Made by a program: the position numbers and the translations under genes. A stretch of 64,000 nucleotides of DNA from Geomicrobium sp. JCM 19039 (GTDB taxonomy: Bacteria > Bacillota > Bacilli > Bacillales > Marinococcaceae), in NCBI RefSeq assembly GCF_000698145.1, contig NZ_BAXB01000010.1, positions 1-64,000 of the forward strand. The letters are read 5' to 3'. The number at the start of each line of letters is the position of its first letter. The first letter of the stretch is position 1. Positions 9,271 through 18,414 of the stretch are shown here, piece after piece. The notes beneath the pieces were generated by a model. That model worked only from the letters and a program-made list of their open reading frames with translations. It was not told the origin of the DNA and ran no database searches.

Positions 9271-9332
9271 TTGTATACAATACGTCAATATATATTCTAT
9301 AAATGACTATGAAAACGCTTTATTGTATACAA
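9271..9332. promoter_or_regulatory. paired GntR-type operators
   Basis: The perfect palindrome TTGTATACAA occurs at 9271-9280 and again at 9323-9332, with centres 52 bases apart, in the gap between the CoA-transferase and GntR genes. TTGTATACAA is the common half-site arrangement for FadR/FCD-type GntR regulators. The spacing, close to five helical turns, would allow looping or cooperative repression of both divergent promoters. Confidence 0.75.
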
Positions 9333-9389
9333 AATAATCACTTTGTGGTTTTTTGACATTTCTGTACAATGAACATAGAGGTGTTGAAG

Positions 9390-10034
9390 TTGAGTGTATA
9401 TGAAAAAATGAGACAAGCATTAATTACAGGTAAGTATAAACCAGGGGATCGTTTGACAGAGGAGGCATTAACTGAGGAGTTTCAAGTGAGTCGGACGCCG
9501 ATTCGTAGTGCTCTCAAACAGCTAGAGTTTGATGGCTTAATCACGCCCCTTCGTCGAGGATATGTCGCGCGTTCGTTTTCAAGAAAAGATATTCGCCAAA
9601 TCTATGATGTGCGGTCTTTACTCGAAGGGTATGCGGCAAGTTTAAGTGCCATCCACCGCACGGACGAAGATCTTGACAACATGTATGCTGCGAATGCAGC
9701 ATTCTATTCGACGATTACAGAGCAAGAGGATAATAAGATCGAACATATTCAAGCGATTTTACAGAAGAATCACCAGTTTCATCAGGCGGTCATCCGTGCA
9801 AGTCAAGATCCTCATACGGAGGACCTGATTAGAAAAGTGGTCGTGTTACCGCTTGTCTTTCATTCATTCTTTTGGTTTCAACAGCGTGAATTGGAACAAT
9901 CGTTTCATCTTCATGAAGTGATTATCGCTGCGATTAAAGATCAAGACAGTGCGCGAGCAAGAAGTGCAATGCATGAACATATCTACCAAGGGAGAGATCG
10001 CGTTCTTGAACAACTCGAGCGGGAAAAGGGGTAG
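9390..10034 (+). CDS. GntR-family regulator, FadR/FCD subfamily
   Basis: About 214 residues. The winged helix (to about residue 65) contains FQVSRTPIRSALKQLEFDGLI without the usual Glu-Ala pair, and the C-terminal FCD domain has helix-rich HQFHQAVIRAS. I prefer the TTG at 9390, which follows AGAGGTG by 6 bases. The ATG at 9369 overlaps a likely -10 hexamer TACAAT (9365-9370) and has no ribosome binding site. It probably represses the divergent CoA-transferase-symporter operon through the two TTGTATACAA sites and reports on the transported acid or its CoA ester. Confidence 0.85.
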   Translation: MSVYEKMRQALITGKYKPGDRLTEEALTEEFQVSRTPIRSALKQLEFDGLITPLRRGYVARSFSRKDIRQIYDVRSLLEGYAASLSAIHRTDEDLDNMYAANAAFYSTITEQEDNKIEHIQAILQKNHQFHQAVIRASQDPHTEDLIRKVVVLPLVFHSFFWFQQRELEQSFHLHEVIIAAIKDQDSARARSAMHEHIYQGRDRVLEQLEREKG

Positions 10035-10042
10035 CAAACATT

Positions 10043-10070
10043 CAGCTTACATCAATGGCGATGTAAGCTG
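10043..10070. terminator. hairpin between convergent genes
   Basis: CAGCTTACATC (10043-10053) pairs perfectly with GATGTAAGCTG (10060-10070). No long T run follows, so its strength as a terminator is uncertain. Confidence 0.5.
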
Positions 10071-10105
10071 AGCTGAAGAAAGAATAGAGGATGTTTTAAT
10101 GCGGT

Positions 10106-11047
10106 CTATCCGAGCAATGCGTCAATTTTTTCTAAGGTGTTTTGTTCGAGCACAACCCCACTTGCACGGACATTTTCTTCAACTTGGTCAGGGCGACTGG
10201 CGCCAATGATCGCACTGGATACATTATCTTTGCGAAGAATCCAGGAGAGAGCAAGTTGTGAAAGAGTAAGATCGAGTTCACGAGCAATGGTCTGCAGTTC
10301 TTGGACGGTGTCTAATTGCTCATCGGCCATGAATCGTTGAATGGATGTAAAGTTTTCTTCTGCCCGACTACCTTTTGGAATGTCGGAACCTCGCTTATAT
10401 TTTCCACTTAGCACACCTTGAGCTAGAGGGGAGTAGACAACTTGGCCAAAACCGTGCTGTTTGCCAAGTGGGATGACTTCGTCTTCAATGGATCGATCCA
10501 ACATGTTATAAAGCGGTTGATTAACGACGAATCGGTCTAGCAGCTTGCGATCAGCGATGTGTAGGGCTTCACTCATCTGTGCTGGAGTCCACTGACTTAC
10601 GCCGATGTACAAGACCTTTCCTTGGCGGACGAGGTCATCGAGCGCACGAATTGTCTCCTCGACAGGTGTTGAAGGGTCAAAGCGATGGCAATAATAAAGG
10701 TCAACATAATCATGGTCCAATCGCTTTAAGCTTGCTTCGCACTGCTCGATAATATGTTTTCGAGAAAGACCACGATCGTTTACCCCTTGTCCCATTTCTC
10801 CATATACTTTTGTAGCAAGTACATACGACGAACGATCATATGATTTCAAGGCATTACCGACCAGCTTCTCCGCTTCCCCTTTCATATACACATTGGCTGT
10901 ATCAAAAAAGTTAATCCCTAGATCATAGGCAGTATGGATCGTCTGTTCAGCTGCGCGGTCGTCCACATAACCGGCATAGGTGAGCCAGCTCCCTAAACTA
11001 ATTTCACTCACTCGAACTCCGGTTGAACCTAAATGACGATATTGCAT
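10106..11047 (-). CDS. aldo/keto reductase
   Basis: An NADPH-dependent oxidoreductase of the AKR superfamily, 313 residues from the ATG at 11047, which has GGAGG 7 bases upstream. The earlier ATG at 11083 lacks such a site. The catalytic tetrad is visible as Asp in FFDTANVY, Tyr in the same segment, Lys in LATKVY and His in YYCHRFDP. The C-terminal cofactor motif is IIGASRPDQVEENV. It resembles the Kv-beta/YghZ-like group. The substrate is unknown. Confidence 0.9.
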   Translation of the reverse strand: MQYRHLGSTGVRVSEISLGSWLTYAGYVDDRAAEQTIHTAYDLGINFFDTANVYMKGEAEKLVGNALKSYDRSSYVLATKVYGEMGQGVNDRGLSRKHIIEQCEASLKRLDHDYVDLYYCHRFDPSTPVEETIRALDDLVRQGKVLYIGVSQWTPAQMSEALHIADRKLLDRFVVNQPLYNMLDRSIEDEVIPLGKQHGFGQVVYSPLAQGVLSGKYKRGSDIPKGSRAEENFTSIQRFMADEQLDTVQELQTIARELDLTLSQLALSWILRKDNVSSAIIGASRPDQVEENVRASGVVLEQNTLEKIDALLG

Positions 11048-11109
11048 CGTAATTCCTCCATTCACGTTAATTTGATTCATCATAACACGGCAAACGAAGG
11101 GGTAGAGTG

Positions 11110-11165
11110 TTTTAATAAAAAAAGAAACAGCTCACATTCATCTCTCCTGATGAAACGTAAGCTGT
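11110..11165 (-). terminator. terminator after the membrane protein gene
   Basis: On the minus strand an imperfect stem of about 16 bases (ACAGCTTACGTTTCATC with GATGAATGTGAGCTGT) is followed by TTTCTTTTTTTATT. It ends the gene that stops at 11185. Confidence 0.7.
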
Positions 11166-11184
11166 GATGTGGACGTACATTTCT

Positions 11185-12579
11185 TTAAAGGAATAAAACA
11201 GCGAAAAGGGTGCTCAATAATAAACCTGTAATGACAGGGATAAAACAGATCCGTACAAGTGTCTGGACATTCACTCTTGATATACCGGCAACCGCAACGA
11301 GGGACGACCAAGCGATGAGCGTACCGCCACCAACCCAAATGGCACCCATTTGACCAATCGCTGCTAGCGTAGCAGGGTCGACTCCAGCAACGGGACCTAA
11401 AGCGCCAGACAGTGCACCTGTGAGCGGAAGGCCAGAAAACCCTGACCCATCAAGTCCGGTGATCATGCCGATGATGAGAATGCCAAATGCAGTCCAAGCG
11501 GCGTGTTCTGGAATTAAGTGTTGCCCGGATTGTACGAGGTCAAAAAGAAAAGCAGGTGCCGTTTCGGTGCCGATTATGCTTGCTGAAAATTCATCACTAC
11601 CGAGAAAGAAAAAGCCGGCAATCGGGATGACGGGTCCCATCGCTTTAAATGCGAATAAAAACCCATCGACCATACAGTCACTCACATTTTCAAACACTTG
11701 CCTCGGCTTATAGAAAACACTCGCAGCGATGAGTAATAACAAGGCAACCCCGCCGATGAGCGCAGCACCCGTTCCCCCTTCAAGGCTGAGGTCGGTAAAA
11801 AACGTCGTGTAGAGCATATAACAGATGACGACGGCGAATGTAACGGGCACAATGATGGCGAATGCTTTTCCTTTTCGAGTGGCTTCTGTACGTTTTTCAA
11901 TTCGTTTTCCTTCCATCCATTTTTCTAAGTGCCGATCGTTTCTTTGTTGTATCTGTTTACGGATCATGAGGTAGGCAATGGTAAGGGCGGCGACTCCTGT
12001 AATGATGGATAAAAGAAGAGCACGGTCCGCTACGGCCTGACCACTTACCCCAGCAGCGGTTGCACTAAGCATTGGAGCGATTTGGATAATATAGTCACTT
12101 GATAGCGCCATCCCTTGACCGGCAATGGCAATAGCGGCAGCCCCCGCTATTGGAGGTAAACCGGCTCGAATTGCGACAGGCAATAGTAGCGCGCCCACGA
12201 GGGGGACAGCTGGTGTTGGCCAAAAGAACAAGCTAATCACATACGTAACGAGAATAATGACAAGGTAGGAGATATGCCCATTCGTCATGACCTTCCCAAA
12301 TGGCTTGATCATTTGCTCATTCGCTCCAACGACTTCAAGCCCTTGGAGAAGAGCAGTCATGATGGCAATGATTAAAAAGATGCTAAAAAGCTCTCCGGCG
12401 GCCACGAGGCTGGCGTTAAAGATCGTTTGTAAACCCGTGGAGAGAGAGCCTGTATAAATGAGACCGATGAGAAAGGTCATTAATATGGCAGGCACTACAA
12501 CATTCTTTCTCATGAGCATCGTTAAGATGATGATGAGAATCCCGGCGAAATAAATCCAATGTGAGGAGATGATTTCCAT
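11185..12579 (-). CDS. multi-spanning membrane protein, probable permease
   Basis: About 464 residues with 11-12 membrane segments, a central basic loop (about residues 205-235, KQIQQRNDRHLEKWMEGKR) and Gly-rich re-entrant-looking segments (FWPTPAVPLVGALLLPVAIR, TGLDGSGFSGLPLTGALSG). Two similar halves suggest an ion-coupled transporter of the GntP/CitM/DctM type, but I do not recognise the exact family. I chose the ATG at 12579 with GGAAGGGCG upstream over the ORF-maximal start at 12603. It is divergent from the adenine-deaminase-like yerA, so a role in purine or nucleoside transport is possible but not shown. Confidence 0.75.
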   Translation of the reverse strand: MEIISSHWIYFAGILIIILTMLMRKNVVVPAILMTFLIGLIYTGSLSTGLQTIFNASLVAAGELFSIFLIIAIMTALLQGLEVVGANEQMIKPFGKVMTNGHISYLVIILVTYVISLFFWPTPAVPLVGALLLPVAIRAGLPPIAGAAAIAIAGQGMALSSDYIIQIAPMLSATAAGVSGQAVADRALLLSIITGVAALTIAYLMIRKQIQQRNDRHLEKWMEGKRIEKRTEATRKGKAFAIIVPVTFAVVICYMLYTTFFTDLSLEGGTGAALIGGVALLLLIAASVFYKPRQVFENVSDCMVDGFLFAFKAMGPVIPIAGFFFLGSDEFSASIIGTETAPAFLFDLVQSGQHLIPEHAAWTAFGILIIGMITGLDGSGFSGLPLTGALSGALGPVAGVDPATLAAIGQMGAIWVGGGTLIAWSSLVAVAGISRVNVQTLVRICFIPVITGLLLSTLFAVLFL

Positions 12580-12898
12580 AGTACACGCCCTTCCTTCGCA
12601 CAAGATTAGACTATTCTACGCATCGGTCTAGACGATGGTGCAAATGGGAGAGGTGATTGGCGAAATGAAACGGATTCCTACCAATTTCACATGAATTTGG
12701 ACTTTGTAATAAATTCTGACATAAAACAACCGTTACGCTTGGATATACGTTATAATGAGCCCAACAGGCACGATTGTTACATTGTTGTCACGGAGTTTCC
12801 CGATCGGCATTAAAAACTGTGGTAGAATAAAGGGACAAAGGATACAGTTGATTCGTATCGTTAAAGCACGAATATCATTGATAAAGCAGGTGATTCAC
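12580..12898. promoter_or_regulatory. intergenic control region with yerA promoter
   Basis: A gene-free gap between the divergent permease and yerA genes. TATAAT at 12751-12756 is a good -10 for yerA, with only a weak -35 about 17 bases upstream. I looked for a purine riboswitch fold and did not see its conserved core. Confidence 0.4.
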
Positions 12899-14641
12899 AT
12901 GCACCCTCATCACTCACTTTGGAACAAACGTGAAAAACGAAATCAAATTAGTGTTGTTCGCGGCGAGCGGGCACCTTCAAAAGTGATAACAAATGCGACA
13001 TTTTTAAACAGTGGTCGTAAACAATGGACAACCGCAAACATCTGGATTTACGCTGACCGCATCGTGTACGTCGGAGACGCCTTACCGACAAAAACAGAAG
13101 GTACGGAGTGGACGGATGCTGCTGGACAATGGATTGTACCAGGATATATTGAGCACCATGCCCATCCGTTTATTGGCTACAACCCAGAAACGTTTGCGAA
13201 TTATGCGCTTGAAAGAGGAACGAGCACGATCTTCAACGATAACCTCATCCTCATGATGAATCTCGAAAAAAAGAAAGCGCTTACTCTCGTTACGGAAATG
13301 AATAAAGGGCCTTCATCGATCTATTGGTCCTGTCGAATCGACTCGCAAACCGAAACGAAAGATGAGCATAGCGTGTTTACCCCTCAGGCGCTTGAAGAGT
13401 GGTTAAACCACCCGCTCGTCGTTCAAGGAGGCGAGTTAACAGGTTGGCCAAAAGTTATTTCAGGAGATGATACACTTCTGCATTGGATGGAAGAAGTACT
13501 AAAGAGAAATAAGCGGATCGAAGGTCATCTTCCAGGTGCTTCAGAACGTACGTTGGCACAGTTAGCGATTTTAGGGGTCACGAGCGACCACGAGGCCATT
13601 TCTGGTGAAGAAGTGTTGAAGCGATTAGACGCAGGTTATACGACGACGTTACGTCATTCCTCATTGCGACCAGATTTGCCGCTCCTCGTTAAAGAAATCG
13701 TGGATGCGGGAATTACGAACTTTAACCGTTTCTTATTGACGACGGATGGAGGAAATCCGAGCTTTTATGAGCCTGGTGTGATGGATCAATTGCTCCGAAT
13801 TGCGATTGAAGGAGGCATTGACCCGATTGCGGCTTACGAAATGGCCTCTTACAATGTTGCGAGACACTATGGCATTGATGCTCACCACGGAATGATTGCG
13901 CCTGGCCGGTTGGCTCACCTTAATTTCCTTGAAGATGTTACGAATCCAGCACCTGTGAGTGTTTTGGCAAAAGGGGAATGGATCGTACGAGATAAAGAGC
14001 TCGTGTATACGAACGAGCCATTTCCTTGGAGCGATTACACGAAGCCGTGGAAGCCGCTGAACTGGGATCTACAAGACGATGATTTGCACTTTTCGATGCC
14101 GATGGGCATTCACTTAGTAAACTCTGTTCTGTTGAAGCCTTACCATATTGATGTTGACGGAGCTGTTGATGAATTAAGCCCCGATCATGATGAATGCTTT
14201 TTTGCGATGTTTGACAAAGAAGGCAAATGGCGCATGAATACGATCATAAAAGGGTTTGCTTCGAATTTAGACGGATTGGCTACCTCATATTCCATTACAG
14301 GTGATGTCGTTTTGATTGGAAAGAAGAAGTCAGCCATGAAACAAGCCTTCGAGCAATTAAAGGAACAAGGCGGCGGCATCTCCATTGTTCAAAGCGAAGA
14401 GAATGTTTGTAACTGGAAATTCCCTTACTACGGTGTCATGTCTGACCAACCGATGGAAACATTGATCGAGGAACATCGAGCGTTTGAAAACGTGATGAAA
14501 GAGGCGGGATATTCGTTTGACGATCCGTTATATAGCATCTTCTTTTTCTCATCAACGCACTTGCCATATGTTAGAATGACGTCTAAAGGAATTTACGATG
14601 TGCATAAGAAAAGCGTGCTTTTTCCAACGATAATGCGTTAA
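12899..14641 (+). CDS. yerA: adenine deaminase-like amidohydrolase YerA
   Basis: A 580-residue metal-dependent hydrolase of the amidohydrolase superfamily, close in size to YerA. Motifs include the beta-strand 1 metal site IEHHAHPFIGYN (about residue 90), GHLPGASERTLAQLAILGVTSDH with further metal ligands, and LLTTDGG around residue 280. The large C-terminal domain is of the adenine deaminase type. The ATG at 12899 with GCAGGTG upstream is preferred to a much longer upstream opening without one. It is followed by yerB and yerC as in B. subtilis. Deamination of adenine to hypoxanthine is the family reaction, although YerA itself is only a putative deaminase. Confidence 0.85.
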   Translation: MHPHHSLWNKREKRNQISVVRGERAPSKVITNATFLNSGRKQWTTANIWIYADRIVYVGDALPTKTEGTEWTDAAGQWIVPGYIEHHAHPFIGYNPETFANYALERGTSTIFNDNLILMMNLEKKKALTLVTEMNKGPSSIYWSCRIDSQTETKDEHSVFTPQALEEWLNHPLVVQGGELTGWPKVISGDDTLLHWMEEVLKRNKRIEGHLPGASERTLAQLAILGVTSDHEAISGEEVLKRLDAGYTTTLRHSSLRPDLPLLVKEIVDAGITNFNRFLLTTDGGNPSFYEPGVMDQLLRIAIEGGIDPIAAYEMASYNVARHYGIDAHHGMIAPGRLAHLNFLEDVTNPAPVSVLAKGEWIVRDKELVYTNEPFPWSDYTKPWKPLNWDLQDDDLHFSMPMGIHLVNSVLLKPYHIDVDGAVDELSPDHDECFFAMFDKEGKWRMNTIIKGFASNLDGLATSYSITGDVVLIGKKKSAMKQAFEQLKEQGGGISIVQSEENVCNWKFPYYGVMSDQPMETLIEEHRAFENVMKEAGYSFDDPLYSIFFFSSTHLPYVRMTSKGIYDVHKKSVLFPTIMR

Positions 14642-14690
14642 AATAGTAAAGTGAAGAAGTGTTTACTCACTCCGTGGAAGGATGAGTGAT

Positions 14691-15719
14691 TTGAACCGTT
14701 TTAAACGTATGGTTGTCCCGTTGCTCATGCTTTTGATTGTAACAGCGTGCCAATCTGAGCCCGAGTCGCTTCAAGAAGGCGATGATCTAGAGCGCAAGCC
14801 CTTTAATGAAGTCCCTGCTCGTGAAGCTGTGGAAGTTGAACAAGCTGAGCTACCATTTGTGCATCCACTTAGCGGGATCGGGACAAACGAGGTAGAAACG
14901 ACTCGACCGTTGGCAGTTGTCGTTTCCAACGATCGGAATGCACGGCCTCTGACAGGTTTGCAAGAAGCAGACATCGTGTACGAAGTGCTAACAGAAGCTT
15001 CAATTACCCGTTTCATTGCAATCTATCATAGCGAGCATCCGGAGACGATTGGTCCTGTTCGAAGTGCTAGAGAAGTATTTATTGATCTATCTTCAGGATT
15101 TGATTCACTCTTTGTTGCACACGGGTTTAGCCCAGGAGCCGAAGCGAGAATTCAAGCTGACGATTTGTACGAGGTTAATGGGATGCACTATGATGGAGGT
15201 CTTTTTGAGAGAGTCGCTACGCGCCCGGCTCCACACAACTCTTATGTGCATTACGATGAACTTTTAGCTCATGCGGAGCAGGCCGGGATTCCGATGTCTC
15301 TTGACACACCGCCCCTCTCATTTCGTGATGAAGCGATTGACGGGAACGCTGCATCTGGTGTAACCATCTCCTATATGGGACGATCATCAGCGGAATATCA
15401 ATTTGATGCAGAGGACCGGGAGTATATCCGTTTTAGCGACGGGGAGCCTTTGGTCGACGAAGCAACTGGAGAGGCGTATCGCACTAAGAATGTGATGGTT
15501 GTAGAAGCTCGGCATTCGATCATTGATGATGCAGGCAGACGGGAAATTGATGTCTTAGCAGGTGGTGCGGGCTTATTGTTGCAGGACGGAAAGTACGAGG
15601 AAGTGAATTGGACAAACGTTGATGGCCGGATTGTTCCTGACGGGGAGCAATTGATTAAAGGCAATACATGGATAAACATCGTAGATTCACTAGATTCTGT
15701 AACGATTCAGGACGAGTAA
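14691..15719 (+). CDS. yerB: YerB-like lipoprotein, DUF3048
   Basis: A 342-residue secreted lipoprotein. A basic N-terminus and hydrophobic stretch end in the lipobox LIVTAC, so the mature protein starts at a lipid-modified Cys on the outer membrane face. The DUF3048 domain includes RPLAVVVSNDRNARPLTGLQ and IGPVRSAREVFIDLS. The TTG at 14691 has GGAAGGA at good spacing. The ATG at 14682 overlaps that site. Function is unknown. It lies in the conserved yerA-yerB-yerC block. Confidence 0.87.
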   Translation: MNRFKRMVVPLLMLLIVTACQSEPESLQEGDDLERKPFNEVPAREAVEVEQAELPFVHPLSGIGTNEVETTRPLAVVVSNDRNARPLTGLQEADIVYEVLTEASITRFIAIYHSEHPETIGPVRSAREVFIDLSSGFDSLFVAHGFSPGAEARIQADDLYEVNGMHYDGGLFERVATRPAPHNSYVHYDELLAHAEQAGIPMSLDTPPLSFRDEAIDGNAASGVTISYMGRSSAEYQFDAEDREYIRFSDGEPLVDEATGEAYRTKNVMVVEARHSIIDDAGRREIDVLAGGAGLLLQDGKYEEVNWTNVDGRIVPDGEQLIKGNTWINIVDSLDSVTIQDE

Positions 15720-15770
15720 ATGTGCTTGTGCGCATATTTCTTACCTTACTAAAGAAAGAGAGTGATCTCT

Positions 15771-16073
15771 ATGCAAATCGATAAATTAAGAGGAAAAGAG
15801 TTGGATCAACTTTTTCAAGCGGTATTATCATTGAAAGATCTCGAAGAATGCTATCAGTTTTTTGATGACTTGTGCACAGTAAATGAAGTGCAATCTTTAG
15901 CTCAGCGTTTAGAAGTTGCCCGAATGTTACAATCAGGAAGTACTTACCATAAGATTGAAGTCGAAACTGGCGCAAGCACAGCGACGATTAGTCGTGTGAA
16001 ACGTTGCTTGAATTACGGTAATGATAGTTATCAGATGACGCTTGATCGTGTCCATAGTGAAAACCACTCTTAA
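15771..16073 (+). CDS. yerC: YerC, TrpR-like DNA-binding protein
   Basis: About 100 residues with the TrpR/YerC fold. The helix-turn-helix is around LAQRLEVARMLQSGSTYHKIEVETGASTATISRVKR (residues 44-79). ATG 15771 is chosen over GTG 15762 because the purine-rich AAAGAAAGAG lies at normal distance. YerC-type proteins bind DNA and probably regulate metabolism. The direct targets are not inferable here. Confidence 0.88.
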   Translation: MQIDKLRGKELDQLFQAVLSLKDLEECYQFFDDLCTVNEVQSLAQRLEVARMLQSGSTYHKIEVETGASTATISRVKRCLNYGNDSYQMTLDRVHSENHS

Positions 16074-16103
16074 TGAGTGTGAGAAGCTGTACTAAAATCG
16101 TTT

Positions 16104-16138
16104 AAAACCGGATGTCTCATTGGAGGCATCCGGTTTTT
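16104..16138 (+). terminator. rho-independent terminator after yerC
   Basis: AAACCGGATG pairs with CATCCGGTTT around an AT-rich loop, followed by TTTTT. It closes the yerABC block. Confidence 0.85.
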
Positions 16139-16386
16139 AGCATGGTAATTGCGAGTGTGCTTAAGAATTGTTCGGTTGTGCGAAGGTAACGTTCTTGTGC
16201 TGTGCACGCTCGAGATTGAGGTATGTTGGAATGTAGCAGCCAGATCACGTTCTAAACGATCTGGACCGTTATCACTGAGTGTAGACGTTTGGCAATCATT
16301 TTGAGATACACAGTGGATCGTTCGGGTTCTGCGCCTGAATGTATTTGGTATATGCTGGAATATATTGTTCTAAATCGTTTTCCTAA

Positions 16387-16797
16387 TGTGCGCTGTTGGG
16401 TTGGAGGGGGAGCGCGGTACTGGGTGCCATTTTGCGCGCAAGTTTGCCTAGTTTAACGATATTTGGGGCTCACTCCGCTAAACTCCTGCGTAGTTTCTTC
16501 CAACTGGAGCGCAGATTCAATGACCATAAGTGAGCACCCTATCGGCCTGAGCGCTGCCGAAGATAAATCGGACGCGGTTCGGCGCGAACCGCGCCAACCG
16601 CTTGTGGGTACTTCGGGGCGGGAATGTGCACGTGACCCGATAATCTGTTACCGAGTTTGCTCATTCTGTTACCTAGTTTATGAGAATATACCGCTTTTCC
16701 TGAGATTTCATCCAACTCGAGCACAGCTTCCACTTTCCCAAGCTACCATTGGTTCTTGAAGAAATTCTTTAGTTCAACTTATCTAGATCGCTTCAGA
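16387..16797 (+). repeat. long dispersed repeat, copy A
   Basis: Starts near GCGCTGTTGGG and ends near TTCTTTAGTTCAACTTATCT. The same order of words recurs at 40610-40951: TTTTGCGCGCA, TTCCAACTGGAGCGC, TAATCTGTTACCGAGTTTGC, CAGTTTCCAC or its variant, and GTTCAACTT. Copy A has an extra segment of about 55 bases near 16447-16500. There is no transposase frame and no clear terminal inverted repeat, so it is a non-coding repeat of unknown type. Confidence 0.7.
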
Positions 16798-16897
16798 ATA
16801 CTGCAGTTTTCCTCATACTGGGCGACTTGTGAACGTACGTTTCTACACCGAACGTCAACCTGTTTATTCATATAAACCTCAAGAGCTAGCAACTATA

Positions 16898-16945
16898 GGC
16901 ACCGGAGGTGCCGAAGATAAACCGAGCGGTCGTCTTTGTAATAGA
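16898..16945 (+). repeat. palindromic GGCACC element, copy 1
   Basis: GGCACC-GGA-GGTGCC (16898-16912) is followed by GAAGATAAACCGAGCGG. It matches copies at 31410-31462 (opposite strand) and 41349-41401. The second palindrome seen in those copies is absent or decayed here. Confidence 0.6.
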
Positions 16946-17258
16946 AAAGATCGTAGCATTTGTTGAGCCTAGCGATTGGAACGGAAGTTTGAAGTTACAC
17001 TATCAATTCTTTAGTGCACTATATATACGTCACGTCCTAACGACTGATTTCATTAGAAAATAAGTGACCACTACATTACTTATGATGAATGGTTGGAATG
17101 GCAGTTTCTCCTTTGGCTCTCATGCATGTATATTGAATCATTTCAGCAACACAGATTGATAAGGTGATTGCCCGGTACCGATACGAAAGCAAACAAGATG
17201 ACTATTTTTCATGTGCACGCTGTCTGCCTATCCCAACTTAACTTTTTACATGCAACGC

Positions 17259-17310
17259 TTGACGAATGATCTGTATTAAGAGTATAGTACAGTCATACAT
17301 CAAGTGTATG
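17259..17310 (+). promoter_or_regulatory. promoter and candidate operator of the YtrA-type operon
   Basis: TTGACG (17259-17264), an 18-base gap and TATAGT (17283-17288) form a sigma-A promoter. Just downstream the exact inverted repeat CATACA-N5-TGTATG (17294-17310) sits where a repressor would block transcription, fitting autoregulation by the GntR protein encoded next. Confidence 0.65.
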
Positions 17311-17351
17311 AACTAATTAATACACACACTTATAGATGGAAGGTAATGCCT

Positions 17352-17738
17352 ATGAATATATCGTTTAATACTCGTGACCCCGTCTACTTGCAAGTCGTTA
17401 GGCATTTTAAGTTGAGTATTGCGAAGGGTATTCTCACTGCTGGTGAGGAGATTCCTTCCCGAAGAGAACTGGCTTCGCAGTTAAAGATTAATCCGAATAC
17501 TGTGCAACGCGCGTACCGAGAAATGGAGGAACAGAAGTTGATTAAAACAGAACGAAATGTGCCGAGTAAAGTGACGACAGATGCGCACATCTTGCAAGGC
17601 GTGCGTGAAGAGCTGCTACATGAATCAATTTCTAATTTTCTCGATGAAGTTGAACCGTTGCAGCTCCCATTAGATGAAATCGTATCCCGAATTCAATTAC
17701 AAATACATCGTAAAGGAGAGAGCGCGAGCGATGATTGA
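17352..17738 (+). CDS. GntR-family regulator, YtrA subfamily
   Basis: About 128 residues. The winged helix (2-75) includes DPVYLQVVRHFKLSI, the turn PSRRELASQLKINPNTVQRAYREME and a short C-terminal helical tail in place of a large ligand-binding domain, as in YtrA regulators. The ATG at 17352 follows GGAAGG by 8 bases. It overlaps the ABC ATPase gene by ATGA. YtrA-type regulators usually repress their own ABC transporter operon and respond to cell-envelope stress. The inverted repeat after the promoter is the likely site. Confidence 0.87.
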   Translation: MNISFNTRDPVYLQVVRHFKLSIAKGILTAGEEIPSRRELASQLKINPNTVQRAYREMEEQKLIKTERNVPSKVTTDAHILQGVREELLHESISNFLDEVEPLQLPLDEIVSRIQLQIHRKGESASDD

Positions 17739-18414
17739 AATCGAACAAATGACGAAATCATTCGGTAGAAAAAAAGTCGTTCGATCTGTGTCTTTTCATG
17801 CGAATACGAATGAAATTACGTGCTTGATTGGACTAAACGGTGCAGGGAAAACGACGATTTTGCAGGCGATTATGAACTTAACTCCTTCGAAAGGAACCGT
17901 GAGTTTTGCTGGCAAACCGTATACACATGCGACCAATCGAGATGTGATATTTATTACAGACGATCTTTCGATGCCGAGGGTGATGACGGTTGCAGAATCA
18001 ATGGAATTTACGCAACTACACTATCCGAAATGGGAAACAGATAAAGCCGAAGACCTCGTGAAATACCTTAAGCTAGACAAAAGTGAAAAGCTTAAAAATC
18101 TATCAAAAGGCTACAAGATGCGAGTGAACTTAATGCTCGGTCTCGCCGCCGGATGCACGTACATTTTGATGGATGAGCCTCTATCAGGGATTGATGCTTT
18201 AACGAGAGAAAGCATTCTTGATCTATTAACGAGTGAATTTGTAGAAAGCAAAACGATCCTTCTTACGACACATGAAGTTGGAGAGATTGAAGCGATCGTT
18301 GACCGAGCTGTACTCCTGAACGATGGTGAAATTGTCGATAGTTTCTATGTAGAGTCATTGCGTGAGGAAGAGCAAAAGTCTCTGCTCGATAAAATGAGAG
18401 AGGTGTACCGATGA
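17731..18414 (+). CDS. ABC transporter ATP-binding protein
   Basis: A 227-residue ATPase. Walker A GLNGAGKTTI, signature LSKGYKMRVN (a degenerate LSGGQ, common in the YtrB/YhcG group), Walker B YILMDEPLSGIDA and H-loop TTHEVGEIE are visible. The ATG at 17731 is preceded by AAAGGAG and overlaps the end of the regulator. It pairs with the following permease. The transported substrate is unknown. Confidence 0.88.
   Translation: MIEIEQMTKSFGRKKVVRSVSFHANTNEITCLIGLNGAGKTTILQAIMNLTPSKGTVSFAGKPYTHATNRDVIFITDDLSMPRVMTVAESMEFTQLHYPKWETDKAEDLVKYLKLDKSEKLKNLSKGYKMRVNLMLGLAAGCTYILMDEPLSGIDALTRESILDLLTSEFVESKTILLTTHEVGEIEAIVDRAVLLNDGEIVDSFYVESLREEEQKSLLDKMREVYR

Larger units (their letters stand above)
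16139..17258. other. gene-poor island with dispersed repeats
   Basis: About 1.1 kb with no gene I can support. The open frame at 16463-16759 has no ribosome binding site and lies wholly inside a dispersed repeat. The island carries the long repeat (16387-16797) and one copy of the palindromic GGCACC element. It lies exactly at the point where the yer gene order of Bacillus is interrupted. Confidence 0.6.

Noticed and set aside
12640..12898. Purine riboswitch before the adenine-deaminase-like gene
   Set aside because: I could not find the conserved three-way junction core words or a downstream alternative terminator.
16463..16759. Plus-strand frame of 98 codons
   Set aside because: It lies wholly inside the dispersed repeat. 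The equivalent frame in the other copy (40611-40811) does not keep the same protein, and there is no ribosome binding site.
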